DNA of 64,000 nt. It comes from JAOUGY01 sp963792365. GTDB taxonomy: Bacteria; Actinomycetota; Acidimicrobiia; Spongiisociales; ZC4RG35. Position 1 is the first letter of the stretch; every line of letters starts with the position of its first letter. Below are positions 50,292 to 58,384 of the stretch, piece by piece. Below the pieces are notes generated by a model. It ran no database searches. It was not told the DNA's origin and saw only the letters and a program-made list of their open reading frames with translations. The DNA is taken from positions 992,001 through 1,056,000 of the forward strand of contig CAWBVW010000001.1 of the NCBI GenBank assembly GCA_963792365.1, in the 5' to 3' direction. The position numbers and the translations under genes are program-made.

Positions 50292-51805
50292 TGGCGGGCG
50301 AAACGAAGGCGAGCGATCGGATGAGCAGCGACACCCCGGAAGAGAGGTCGGAGCGCCTCGAGCCTTCGCCACTCGTGCTCGAACTCGCCGCAGCATTCGA
50401 AGAAGCCGGGATCACCTATTGCCATTGGAAGAGCAACGAGGCCGTCGACCGTGCGATCACGGCGGAACAGGACCTCGACCTCTTGATCGCGCGCCACGAC
50501 GCCGGGAAGTTCACCGAGATCCTGTATCGGCTCGGGTTTGTGTTGGCACGGCCCACGAGGGATCGGCAGCTGCCGGGAATCCTCGATTACTACGCGCCAG
50601 ATGAACGCGCCGGACGCATCGTGCACGTGCACGCCCATTTCAAGCTCGTAGTCGGCGACGACATGACGAAGAACTTCCATCTGCCGGTCGAGCGGCCCTA
50701 CCTGGCCGAACGGCGCACCGACCTGGTGCTTCCCATCCCATCGGCTGAGTGGGAGTACCTCGTGTTCGTCGTCCGAATGGTCGTGAAGCACTCGCCGTGG
50801 GATGCACAGCTCGCCCGCAAGGGGAAGCTGTCGCTCTCCGAACGAAGCGAATTGCGTGACCTCACCGACAGGGCCGATCTCACGCACGCGGATGAACTGC
50901 GACGACATCATCTCCCACTGCTCGTTGATGAGCTGTTCGCCGACTGTGTGGCTGCCATCAATGGAGAGATCAACCGTGTGAGCCGGATGCTGGTTGCGCG
51001 TCGCCTGCTGCGGAGACTCGACAGCCTGGGTCGGCGCGGACGCGCCGCCGATCTGGGGATGCGTGTCTGGAGACGGGCTCTCAGGCGAGCGAGATCCAAA
51101 TCGGGCTGGCAGACGCCCGGGAAACGCCCCGACGTCGGAGGATCGATCATCGCCGTCACCGGGAGTGACGGGTCCGGGAAGTCGACCAACGTGGCGATGC
51201 TGACGGAGCACCTCTCGAAGGACCTCGCCGTTACGCGAGTCCACATGGGGAAGCCGCCATGGTCCAGAGTGAGCCGGATGGTTCGCCGCCCGATGATCAA
51301 GGCACGTCGGATCGGGCTCTTCGAGTCCACCCGGCTTCCACCGTGGACCGAGTTCGAGTCATTTCCCGGTTATGCCTACCTGGTGTGGCACACGTTGATC
51401 GCCCGCGATCGGTACCTGCAGTATCGGAGGGCGCGGCGAGCGGCAGGGCGGGGCGAGATCGTCGTCTCCGACCGATGGCCGCTGGGCGAGATCCGGCTGA
51501 TGGATGGGCCGCGTCTCCAGTCGATCCCGACGTCTGCCCGCGAGCCACTGGCCACGTGGTTGTGTGCCCGGGAACGCCGCTACTACGAAGCGATCCTCCC
51601 CCCTGATCTGGTCGTGGTTCTGCAGGTCAGCCCCGAGATTGCCGCCCAGCGGCGGATCGAGGATCCGGCCGAGTTCGTGCACCGCAGAGCAAGTGAGATC
51701 ATGACGGCGGACTGGGATACGGCCCCTGCGGTCGTCATCGACGCAGATCGCGACCTCGAGACCGTGCTCGGTGAAGTCCGATCCGCAGTGTGGGCGCTCC
51801 TCTGA
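50288..51805 (+). CDS. Nucleotidyltransferase-like plus thymidylate-kinase-like fusion
   Basis: This protein has 505 residues. Residues about 30-250 resemble a minimal nucleotidyltransferase-fold domain of the kind attached to kinases in polysaccharide loci (ITYCHWKSNEAVDRAITAEQ, DLDLLIARHDAGKFTEIL). Residues about 300-505 form a thymidylate-kinase-like P-loop domain: Walker A in IIAVTGSDGSGKSTNVAML, a DR motif VVSDRWPLGEIRL, and the lid LQVSPEIAAQRRIED. The substrate is unknown, perhaps a sugar, lipid or nucleotide used in polymer assembly. The ATG overlaps the preceding glycosyltransferase stop (ATGA). A long hairpin covers its stop codon. Confidence 0.72.
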   Translation: MMAGETKASDRMSSDTPEERSERLEPSPLVLELAAAFEEAGITYCHWKSNEAVDRAITAEQDLDLLIARHDAGKFTEILYRLGFVLARPTRDRQLPGILDYYAPDERAGRIVHVHAHFKLVVGDDMTKNFHLPVERPYLAERRTDLVLPIPSAEWEYLVFVVRMVVKHSPWDAQLARKGKLSLSERSELRDLTDRADLTHADELRRHHLPLLVDELFADCVAAINGEINRVSRMLVARRLLRRLDSLGRRGRAADLGMRVWRRALRRARSKSGWQTPGKRPDVGGSIIAVTGSDGSGKSTNVAMLTEHLSKDLAVTRVHMGKPPWSRVSRMVRRPMIKARRIGLFESTRLPPWTEFESFPGYAYLVWHTLIARDRYLQYRRARRAAGRGEIVVSDRWPLGEIRLMDGPRLQSIPTSAREPLATWLCARERRYYEAILPPDLVVVLQVSPEIAAQRRIEDPAEFVHRRASEIMTADWDTAPAVVIDADRDLETVLGEVRSAVWALL

Positions 51806-51812
51806 GGAGCGC
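51794..51812 (+). terminator. Hairpin terminator over the stop codon of the rightward operon
   Basis: GCGCTCCTC and GAGGAGCGC form a perfect inverted repeat with a single central T, spanning the TGA of the kinase fusion. It lies between convergent genes and has no T-run, as is usual for actinobacterial intrinsic terminators. Confidence 0.5.
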
Positions 51813-51853
51813 ACCTGGGGTGGACGGAATCCAACGAGAGCCCGAGCCGTTGG

Positions 51854-53806
51854 TCAATACGACTCGTAGGCACCGATGTCGAATCCGGCGCCGCGCGGGC
51901 GAGCCGCTCCAACCCGATCGTCGGTTACACCCGACGACCGGAGGTCCTTGCCCCCGTCGACTGCGGCAGAAGAACTCGAGAGCCGGTAGTCGTCGAATCC
52001 AGCATCGACGAATCCGATGACGCCGACACTCGACGCCGTCAGGTTGTTCGAGACCTCGTCACCGGTATCGGCGTTGATGGACTCACCGCCGGATCCAACC
52101 ACGATGTTGTTGATGATCTGATTGTCGGGCCCAACGTCATTGTGGAATCCGATACCGTCGCCCCGGGCGTCGATGATGGTGTTGTTCCAGACGTAGATGC
52201 TCTTCGAGGTGTTGGACCCGTCGTGGATTGCGATTCCGTCGCCGTCGGAATCACCATCGGACACAAGGCGGCCGCTGCGGATGATCACGTTGTTGAACAC
52301 CCGGTTGGTGCCGTTCCCCTGGACGTAGATCCCCCAACCCGCCGCGTCGATCACCGTGTTCGAGTAGATGTCACAAACGGAGCCCTTGTTGTTCATGACC
52401 CCGGCTCGATGCGACGATTCGTCGTTCTGGCCGGGCACCTTGATCACGTTGTGGTGGATCGAGCAGTCCGCGGTCGTCGAGCCGACCTGGAGGCCGTCAC
52501 GTCCGGTGTCGACGACGAGGTTGTGGTGGATGTGGACTCCTTCGAGCACGTGGAACTCGCCGGTCTCGTAGTCGGAGCTCCCGATGTACATGCCTTCGTC
52601 GCCGATCTCATGGAGGTAGTTGTGATGGGCGACTACGCCGTGGAGTACCCACTCCCCCCGCCCCATGGAATCATCCTTGATGCTCACTGCGGTTCCGTCG
52701 AGAATCTCACCCATCTCGATGTGGTCGATCTCGATGTACTCGGCCCGAGTCTTGGCCGTGACTGCCCGGTCCGATCCGATCACCCGGATCCCACAGGCCT
52801 GAGCAGATTCTGAGTACTCGGCGCCGCACGCAGACGTCACACCTGCGCCCGAGACGCGGATGTGGTCGCTCTCCGCGATGTCGATCCCGGAGTACGTGCC
52901 CGCCACGTCGAGCGTGACCACGCCTCCCGTATTGACGATGATGATTGGATCTGCCGCCGTTCCGTGGAGATTCACGATCTCGATCTCTCCGCGTGTGCCG
53001 GCCTGCAAGCAGAGGACATCACCGGGGCCAACATGGGAGTACGCCGCGTTCCCATCGATCTCCTCGACTCCCAGTCCGACGATCTCGTCACACGAGAAAT
53101 CCGAACCGGCAGGTGGTGGCGGAGTGATCGGTTCCAGGTCCAGCGCCCTCGTCAAGAACGTTGCCATCTCGGCACGCGACACGGGTGCGTCCGGGCAATA
53201 CCTGCTGTTCGCCGGGGGATCACATCCCTTGGTCACCCCGGCGGTCGCCAGTCGATCGATGTCGGCCTCGAAGACGGAAGAATCATCGTCACCGAATAGA
53301 TCGCCGCCTTCGCCTTCGGTGTAGCCGAATGCCCGGACCAGGAAGGCCGCCATCTGGCCCCGAGTGACCGAATCGTCGGGACAGAACCGGGTGTTGCCCG
53401 GTGGATTGCAGCCGCGGGTGATACCCGAAGCTGCGAGGGCCTCGATGTTGCCTTCGAACACCGAGTCGTCGTCGTCGTCAAAGGTGTCACCGCCCGAAGG
53501 CGTCAACCCGAGCGCACGCCCGAGAAACGCGGCCATCTGTCCTCGGGTGACCGGATCTTCGGGACAGAAATTGGTGTTGTCCGGTGGGTTGCATCCGACG
53601 GTGATGCCTGCGGCGTAGATCGCCTCGATCGCCCCTTCGTGGACGCTCCCGTTGTCGTCGACGAACGTTCCGCCCGGAGGCAGGGCGGCGGAAGCCACGC
53701 CGGGCAGCAGACCGAGCAACATCGCGGCACTTGCCACAACGACGATCCGGGGCTGCCGGAGGCCACGCCGCAGGGGCGATATGCGGCGCAGGTATCTCCA
53801 AGTCAC
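51854..53806 (-). CDS. Exported SLH-repeat and right-handed beta-helix protein
   Basis: This 650-residue secreted protein has an N-terminal signal sequence (RIVVVASAAMLLGLLPGVAS). Three SLH-like repeats follow at about residues 45-225 (VTVGCNPPDNTNFCPEDPVT, then similar blocks with Cys pairs). Residues about 240-640 form a right-handed parallel beta-helix of pectate-lyase/PL6/epimerase type with short repeating coils (HIRVSGAGVTSACGAEYSES, NNTIIDARGDGIGFHNDVGP). The helix is paralogous to the anchored protein at 59471-60916. A role in cutting or epimerising uronic-acid polymer is possible, given the AlgD-like enzyme nearby. The GTG at 53806 is chosen because TACCGT lies six bases upstream. 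Confidence 0.72.
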   Translation of the reverse strand: MTWRYLRRISPLRRGLRQPRIVVVASAAMLLGLLPGVASAALPPGGTFVDDNGSVHEGAIEAIYAAGITVGCNPPDNTNFCPEDPVTRGQMAAFLGRALGLTPSGGDTFDDDDDSVFEGNIEALAASGITRGCNPPGNTRFCPDDSVTRGQMAAFLVRAFGYTEGEGGDLFGDDDSSVFEADIDRLATAGVTKGCDPPANSRYCPDAPVSRAEMATFLTRALDLEPITPPPPAGSDFSCDEIVGLGVEEIDGNAAYSHVGPGDVLCLQAGTRGEIEIVNLHGTAADPIIIVNTGGVVTLDVAGTYSGIDIAESDHIRVSGAGVTSACGAEYSESAQACGIRVIGSDRAVTAKTRAEYIEIDHIEMGEILDGTAVSIKDDSMGRGEWVLHGVVAHHNYLHEIGDEGMYIGSSDYETGEFHVLEGVHIHHNLVVDTGRDGLQVGSTTADCSIHHNVIKVPGQNDESSHRAGVMNNKGSVCDIYSNTVIDAAGWGIYVQGNGTNRVFNNVIIRSGRLVSDGDSDGDGIAIHDGSNTSKSIYVWNNTIIDARGDGIGFHNDVGPDNQIINNIVVGSGGESINADTGDEVSNNLTASSVGVIGFVDAGFDDYRLSSSSAAVDGGKDLRSSGVTDDRVGAARPRGAGFDIGAYESY

Positions 53807-53812
53807 GCCGAT

Positions 53813-53818
53813 ACGGTA
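53813..53818 (-). promoter_or_regulatory. Leaderless -10 box (TACCGT) for the SLH/beta-helix gene
   Basis: On the minus strand TACCGT is followed by six bases and the GTG at 53806. It is the same hexamer and spacing type as the box at 22353, so it supports leaderless expression independent of the upstream phosphonate operon. Confidence 0.45.
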
Positions 53819-53852
53819 CAGGGCTGTATCTCTACGGCAGGTTAAGAGCGCC

Positions 53853-54737
53853 TCAAGGAAGGTACCTGCGCTCGGCCTCCTTGAGCTCGGCTGCGTTCTG
53901 CAACCGGAAGATCTCGGCGACCGGCACGATCTCGTCCTCGATCGGGGCGAGAGACCGGGCCTCGTGGATGCGGGCCGCGGTCCGCTGCATGGCTGTGACC
54001 GAGCTCCGCAGCATGTGGTTCGCCCAGATCGCCAGTGAGACACCGGCTTCCTCGAACGACTCGGTCGGCGTGAACGGATACATCGTCGGAACGATCACGA
54101 CCGGACCCAGTCCGTCCCACCTGCGCATGAATTCGAGAATCTGGTCGGCCGTCGACTCTTTGCTGTGCATGAGGATGGCGTCTGCGCCGGCTTCGTGATA
54201 TGCCGTGGCACGACGAACCGCCTCTTCGATCCCCCAACCTGCGATCAGGGCCTCGACGCGTGCCACGACCGAGAAGTTCGGATCGGACTGGGTGTCCTTC
54301 GCAGCGCGAATCTTTCCGGCGAACTCGGCCACGTCGGCCAGGGGTTGTTGCTCTCCCCCTATGAACGAGTTGGTCTTCGGGAAGAGTTTGTCTTCGATGC
54401 ACATAGCGGCAATGTCACGCTGCTCGAGCTTGCGCACGAGACGGCGAACGTTGTTGAAGTTTCCGTAGCCCGTGTCGGCGTCGACCATGATCGGGATGGA
54501 GGTCGCATCGCTCATGAACTCGAGAACCTCGAGCACCTGAGTCCAGCTGGCCTCGTTGTTGTCGCGCACGCCCATGGCCGCAGACATCGCCAGACCACTG
54601 GCCCAGATACCCCCGAACCCCGCCTCTTCGACGATCTTGGCACTGAGGCCGTCGTGTGCCTCGAGGATCATCTCAAGCCTCGGGGAGGTCAACATGGCCC
54701 GGAAAGTGCTTGCTTTTGTGTTCATGGAAGTTCCCAT
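53853..54737 (-). CDS. aepX: Phosphoenolpyruvate mutase (phosphonate biosynthesis)
   Basis: This 294-residue PEP mutase/isocitrate lyase-superfamily enzyme converts phosphoenolpyruvate to phosphonopyruvate, forming the C-P bond. Every residue I know from the Mytilus enzyme is present with a constant offset of one: Asp59, Asp86 and Asp88 (DADTGYGN), Glu115 and Asn123 in the defining EDKLFPKTNS motif, Arg160 and His191 (LMHSKEST). The methylisocitrate lyase Cys motif (KKCGH) is absent. The ATG at 54725 has a good GGGA site and is an alternative start; ATG 54737 is two bases after the preceding stop. It is the last gene of the leftward operon. No phosphonopyruvate decarboxylase is found in the window. 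Confidence 0.92.
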   Translation of the reverse strand: MGTSMNTKASTFRAMLTSPRLEMILEAHDGLSAKIVEEAGFGGIWASGLAMSAAMGVRDNNEASWTQVLEVLEFMSDATSIPIMVDADTGYGNFNNVRRLVRKLEQRDIAAMCIEDKLFPKTNSFIGGEQQPLADVAEFAGKIRAAKDTQSDPNFSVVARVEALIAGWGIEEAVRRATAYHEAGADAILMHSKESTADQILEFMRRWDGLGPVVIVPTMYPFTPTESFEEAGVSLAIWANHMLRSSVTAMQRTAARIHEARSLAPIEDEIVPVAEIFRLQNAAELKEAERRYLP

Positions 54738-54739
54738 CC

Positions 54740-55702
54740 CTACATCACGATGAAGTTGTCTTCGGTCGCCTTGAGGCTGGGGGCGCGCTCCTCCGCATAC
54801 CGTATGCAGCGCACGATCACTTCGCCGATCTCGACCTGAGTGTCCTTGGTTCCTGCGCCAATGTGAGGCGTCAGGATCACGTTCTCGAGATGAGCAAGAG
54901 GAGAGATGTTGCCGTCGCCCTCTGCAACGTGCACATCCAGAGCCGCCCCTCCCAGGTGACCTGACTCGAGCGCATCGAGCAGTGCCAGCTCATCGACAAC
55001 TCCCCCGCGTGCCATGTTCACCAAGATGGCTCCTGGCTTCATCATGGCCAGTTCGTTCCTCCCGATCATGCCCTCGGTCGAATCTTGCAGTGGCACGTGG
55101 ATGCTCACGAAATCGGAACGCCGCAGCACGTCCTCGAAGTCGACTAGTGCGATGCCCTTGCCGGCCAGCGACTCCTTCACCCCTGCGCCCGGGTGCTCGA
55201 CGCATCCGAGAACCTCCATCGACCATGCGGCTCCGAGCGCACCGGTCCTGGATCCGATGTTGCCCGCACCGACGATTCCGAGCACCTTGCCCGTCAACAG
55301 AGAACCGGTGGCAAGCGGCTTCACCCAGTTTCCTGCTCTCCACTCCCGATCGGCCCAGAAGAGGTTGCGGGCGAGGGCCAGCATCAACGCAAAACTCATC
55401 TCGGCGACGGCCTTCGCCCCAGGCCCTGGCACGCGAAAGAAATGGAGCACGCGGCGTTCCAGGTGCGACAAGTCGATGTTGTCGTATCCGGATCCGGCTC
55501 TGACGATGACCTGGAGGTTGGGAGCCTCCTCGAGAACCCTCGAAGTGATCTGCACTCCGCTCCGAAACACGAGCGCCCCGCAGTCGGGTATCGCAGCGCA
55601 CAGCTCGTCTTCGGAGGCACCCGGCAGGTAGACGACCTCGTGGTCGGCGCGCAAGGTTTCGATCGCGTGCTGTGACACGCCACTGGCTATGAGGATCTTC
55701 AT
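54740..55702 (-). CDS. D-2-hydroxyacid dehydrogenase (candidate phosphonopyruvate reductase)
   Basis: This 320-residue NAD(P)-dependent enzyme has a substrate domain with VRAGSGYDNIDL, the Rossmann motif KVLGIVGAGNIGSRTG, and the full catalytic set: Arg232 (NMARGGVVDE), Glu261 (VAEGDGNISP) and His280 (ILTPHIGAG). Known family members reduce 2-keto acids such as 3-phosphohydroxypyruvate. The position two bases before the PEP mutase gene, and the similar shape of phosphonopyruvate, make phosphonopyruvate reduction to phosphonolactate the best guess. A phosphonopyruvate reductase has been reported for the valinophos pathway. Direct substrate evidence is lacking. It overlaps the upstream kinase gene by four bases. 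Confidence 0.75.
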   Translation of the reverse strand: MKILIASGVSQHAIETLRADHEVVYLPGASEDELCAAIPDCGALVFRSGVQITSRVLEEAPNLQVIVRAGSGYDNIDLSHLERRVLHFFRVPGPGAKAVAEMSFALMLALARNLFWADREWRAGNWVKPLATGSLLTGKVLGIVGAGNIGSRTGALGAAWSMEVLGCVEHPGAGVKESLAGKGIALVDFEDVLRRSDFVSIHVPLQDSTEGMIGRNELAMMKPGAILVNMARGGVVDELALLDALESGHLGGAALDVHVAEGDGNISPLAHLENVILTPHIGAGTKDTQVEIGEVIVRCIRYAEERAPSLKATEDNFIVM

Positions 55703-56436
55703 CGGCTCCCACCGTCGTCGTCGCCCCGTCGTACGGTCCCCGAGCCGTCGCCCCTGAAGCGGCCACCGGACTCTCGAATCACGCGCTCGATGCGCCCGAG
55801 GACCTCCTCGTACACCTTATCCAGGGGTTGCGTCGCGTCCACCAACTCGAATCGGTCCACATGCGCTCCCTGCCTCAGATACGCCGTGCGGCGCGAGTCG
55901 AGGTAGGCGACCGGCACCTCCTGCTTGCGATCGAAGAGCACCTGGGAAGGAGCGTCGAGAAACAAGACGAGATCGGGTTTGGGATACACGCGCTCCAGGA
56001 ACCAACGATGAACCCGATCAGACAGTCGAGTGGTTGGTTTGACCGCGCCGTAGTCGAACAGGAAATGCCGGTCGTAGACGACGACATAGCCGCGCAGCTG
56101 GTACCACAGCGAAATCGCCTGCCGCAGCGACTCCTCGGCGATGCGATTCACCAACCGAGCCGCAGCCCATACCTTCCCCCGGGAGTCCCGTCGATGCTCT
56201 ATCCCATGCAGTGAGACCGGCGTGTCGGCCGGCTCCCCCCTTTGTCGGCGCTCCTCGCGCACCTTCCGGACCTTCAAGGCGTGGACGATACGAGTGGTGG
56301 GCAGAGAGACGTTGCTCGATTGGGCGTTCACGCCCATGTACACATACCGGAATGTGGTTGGCATCGTGTCGAGCAGCATCGTGGCGACTGTCGTCTTGCC
56401 GGCCCCGTCACATCCGATCAGCGCCACGTCGGTCAT
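55699..56436 (-). CDS. Thymidylate-kinase-like P-loop enzyme
   Basis: This 245-residue protein begins VALIGCDGAGKTTVATMLLD (Walker A at residues 8-15). The strand VVVYDRHFLFDYGAV holds the DR motif of dTMP kinases, and DLVLFLDAPSQVLFDRKQEV is the lid-like region. A second Asp-rich tail (GDGSGTVRRGDDDGG) is unusual. It is not the housekeeping dTMP kinase (its lid and base-specific residues differ), and its setting suggests phosphorylation of a phosphonate or sugar intermediate. It overlaps the genes on both sides by four bases, so it is inside the operon. Confidence 0.7.
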   Translation of the reverse strand: MTDVALIGCDGAGKTTVATMLLDTMPTTFRYVYMGVNAQSSNVSLPTTRIVHALKVRKVREERRQRGEPADTPVSLHGIEHRRDSRGKVWAAARLVNRIAEESLRQAISLWYQLRGYVVVYDRHFLFDYGAVKPTTRLSDRVHRWFLERVYPKPDLVLFLDAPSQVLFDRKQEVPVAYLDSRRTAYLRQGAHVDRFELVDATQPLDKVYEEVLGRIERVIRESGGRFRGDGSGTVRRGDDDGGSR

Positions 56437-57197
56437 GAGACGGCTCCGGTGGGCTTCACACAGTGGAACACGTGCTCATCCGTGGTGAGCCCGTGGCGTT
56501 CGATGACGGATTCCGGCAGATGGTCGCCCCGGTAGAGCTCGACCTCGAACCCCACGTCCTGAAGCCGATCGATGAGATCGGCGCCGTACACCCGAACGTG
56601 ATCTGCTTCTCCGAACGCGCGACGCCGCTCGTTCGGAGTAACGAGCGTTGCGTCTTCGAACGTCGGACTATCGAGCGCCACCGGCACGTTGATCACTGCC
56701 CAGCCGCCGGGTCTCAGCACGCGCCACATCTCCCCGATGGCCGATCGATCGTCGACGATGTGCTCGAGGACGTGAACGCACAGGATGGCGTCGTAGCGCT
56801 CCGATGGGACTTCGAGGTCGGTGAGATCCCCGATCATGGTCACGAGTGGACGTGGGACGATGTCGACAGCCGAATACCGGACATTCGGCATGCGCACGAT
56901 CCGACGGGACAAACAGTATTTGGGCGCAACATGAAGCAATTCGATCGCTGGACGGTCGAACAAATCCGTCTCGTCCCGGCAGTGGATCCAAACCCGGCGG
57001 TGCCGCGCCTTTGAGTTGCAGCGGGGGCAGTACCCGCGACGTCGGCGACGAAAGGAACCTCCGCCCTGTGTGAAGGCCCGTATTCGGGTTCCGCAGACGG
57101 GACAATCATGGGCGTTGCCACGGAAGAGGAGGCCTCGCACGAAGAGGAAGGCCTCCATGGCAGCGATCTCGAGATATCTCATGAGCGACGTGGTCAC
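56433..57197 (-). CDS. Zinc-ribbon SAM-dependent methyltransferase
   Basis: This 254-residue protein (GTG at 57197, GTGA overlap with the ATP-grasp stop) has an N-terminal zinc ribbon (Cys32, Cys35, Cys57, Cys60 in CPVCG and CPRCN). A class I methyltransferase domain follows, though its first SAM-binding loop is less classic (IELLHVAPKYCLSRRIVRMP); then come a strand DAILCVHVLEHIVDDR and MWRVLRPGGWAVINVPVALD. It would methylate an oxygen, nitrogen or carboxyl group of the product. The substrate is unknown. A longer frame to 57449 overlaps the ATP-grasp gene and is rejected. Confidence 0.75.
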   Translation of the reverse strand: MTTSLMRYLEIAAMEAFLFVRGLLFRGNAHDCPVCGTRIRAFTQGGGSFRRRRRGYCPRCNSKARHRRVWIHCRDETDLFDRPAIELLHVAPKYCLSRRIVRMPNVRYSAVDIVPRPLVTMIGDLTDLEVPSERYDAILCVHVLEHIVDDRSAIGEMWRVLRPGGWAVINVPVALDSPTFEDATLVTPNERRRAFGEADHVRVYGADLIDRLQDVGFEVELYRGDHLPESVIERHGLTTDEHVFHCVKPTGAVS

Positions 57198-58384
57198 GAG
57201 GTACGCCGAGATCGGAGCACGGCCCGGACCGTGTCCACGAGGTCGAAAACGAACGGCACCGGGTCGCGCCACGAAAAGACTGCGAAGGCCTTCGGACCTC
57301 GAACAGATCTCCACCATTGCCTCAGCGTCAGCTGGCCCCGACGTCGTGTCACCCATGCCGACTGAAGGTCCCGCCGTAGATGGATCCATTTCACCTCGCC
57401 GTATTGCTGCTGGCGGCCCGCAGGCAGGGCTCTCCCGATCGCGTCGCAATACATGGTGTAGAGAAGTGAGACACCCCCGGCCTCGGCGATCGCCGACCGG
57501 CCCGTCGGCCGCCCGATGTTGGGCTCCACGATGAAGTACTCGCCTGTACCCGAGTCACGTTTCATCTCGACGTACCCGAGCCCGCGATAGTCGACGCTCG
57601 ACAGCAGGCGTATGGATTCATTCAGAACGACATCGTCTCTGCACTCGACTCCCAGCGAGCTCTGACCGGTGTCCGGCGGCCACTGTCGAAGCTTCTTGGC
57701 GACGAAGGTCGCAAGCAACTCGCCGTCCACACCGAAGTAGCAGTTGCACGAGTACAGGTCGGACACGCCACCGGTCACCCACCGCTGGACGATGAGCTCG
57801 TCGGCCCAGGTGCGGCACCGTTCGAAACACTCCTCCAGCTCGGCGCGAGTCTCGATCTTGAAGGCCTTCTCGGTGGTGTTGGCGGTCCAGGTCGACGTTC
57901 GGTACGCCGGCTTCAGTGCAACCGGATAGTCGAGGTCGTCGGCGATGGCCGAAACGTCGTCTTCGGGTCCCAGGATGTGCGTCGGCGGAATGGGGAAACC
58001 CTGTTCCATCGCGTATCGGTAGAACGCGCTCTTGTCCATCAACATCTCCACGGCCTCCGGCGGCGGCAGGACGATGTGGAACCACTGCGAGAGTTCGTCG
58101 CGAGCGCGGGAGACCGTGAGCACCTTTCCGTCGAGGCACGGAAAGAGGACTGGCTTCTCCGATGCGCTCTCTCCGATCGCAGCCAGAGATGCCATCAGCT
58201 CCGATCGCGAAGGTGCAACGATGACCCGTTCGCACACGTTGGTGCGGCATGCGTGATGAGAACCGTCCGAGGCGATTCCGATCACCGCCACTCCATGCCC
58301 TGCAAGGATCCGCGCGGCCTGAAGCCCCTGCATGGTGTCGAGTCCGACCACCACCGCCTGGGGCCCGTCGCCGGCCCGCCTCAT
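57194..58384 (-). CDS. ATP-grasp ligase
   Basis: This 396-residue ATP-grasp protein has an N-terminal pre-ATP domain (AVVVGLDTMQGLQAARILAG), an ATP-lid region (MDKSAFYRYAMEQGFPIPPT, DYPVALKPAYRTSTWTANTT), the substrate/ATP motif ELIVQRWVTGGVSDLYSCNC and a metal-binding end (YVEMKRDSGTGEYFIVEPNI, with Glu and Asn ligands). It joins a carboxylate to an amine or other nucleophile at the cost of ATP. The best-known relatives in such loci make amide bonds, for instance D-aspartate ligases. It overlaps both neighbours by four bases. Confidence 0.8.
   Translation of the reverse strand: MRRAGDGPQAVVVGLDTMQGLQAARILAGHGVAVIGIASDGSHHACRTNVCERVIVAPSRSELMASLAAIGESASEKPVLFPCLDGKVLTVSRARDELSQWFHIVLPPPEAVEMLMDKSAFYRYAMEQGFPIPPTHILGPEDDVSAIADDLDYPVALKPAYRTSTWTANTTEKAFKIETRAELEECFERCRTWADELIVQRWVTGGVSDLYSCNCYFGVDGELLATFVAKKLRQWPPDTGQSSLGVECRDDVVLNESIRLLSSVDYRGLGYVEMKRDSGTGEYFIVEPNIGRPTGRSAIAEAGGVSLLYTMYCDAIGRALPAGRQQQYGEVKWIHLRRDLQSAWVTRRRGQLTLRQWWRSVRGPKAFAVFSWRDPVPFVFDLVDTVRAVLRSRRTS

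Noticed and set aside
53853..54737. Methylisocitrate or isocitrate lyase
   Set aside because: The KKCGH catalytic loop is absent and the mutase-specific EDKLFPKTNS loop is present.
55699..56436. Housekeeping thymidylate kinase
   Set aside because: The lid and base-recognition residues differ, and the gene is embedded in a specialised operon; the same reasoning applies to the P-loop proteins at 31610 and 50288.
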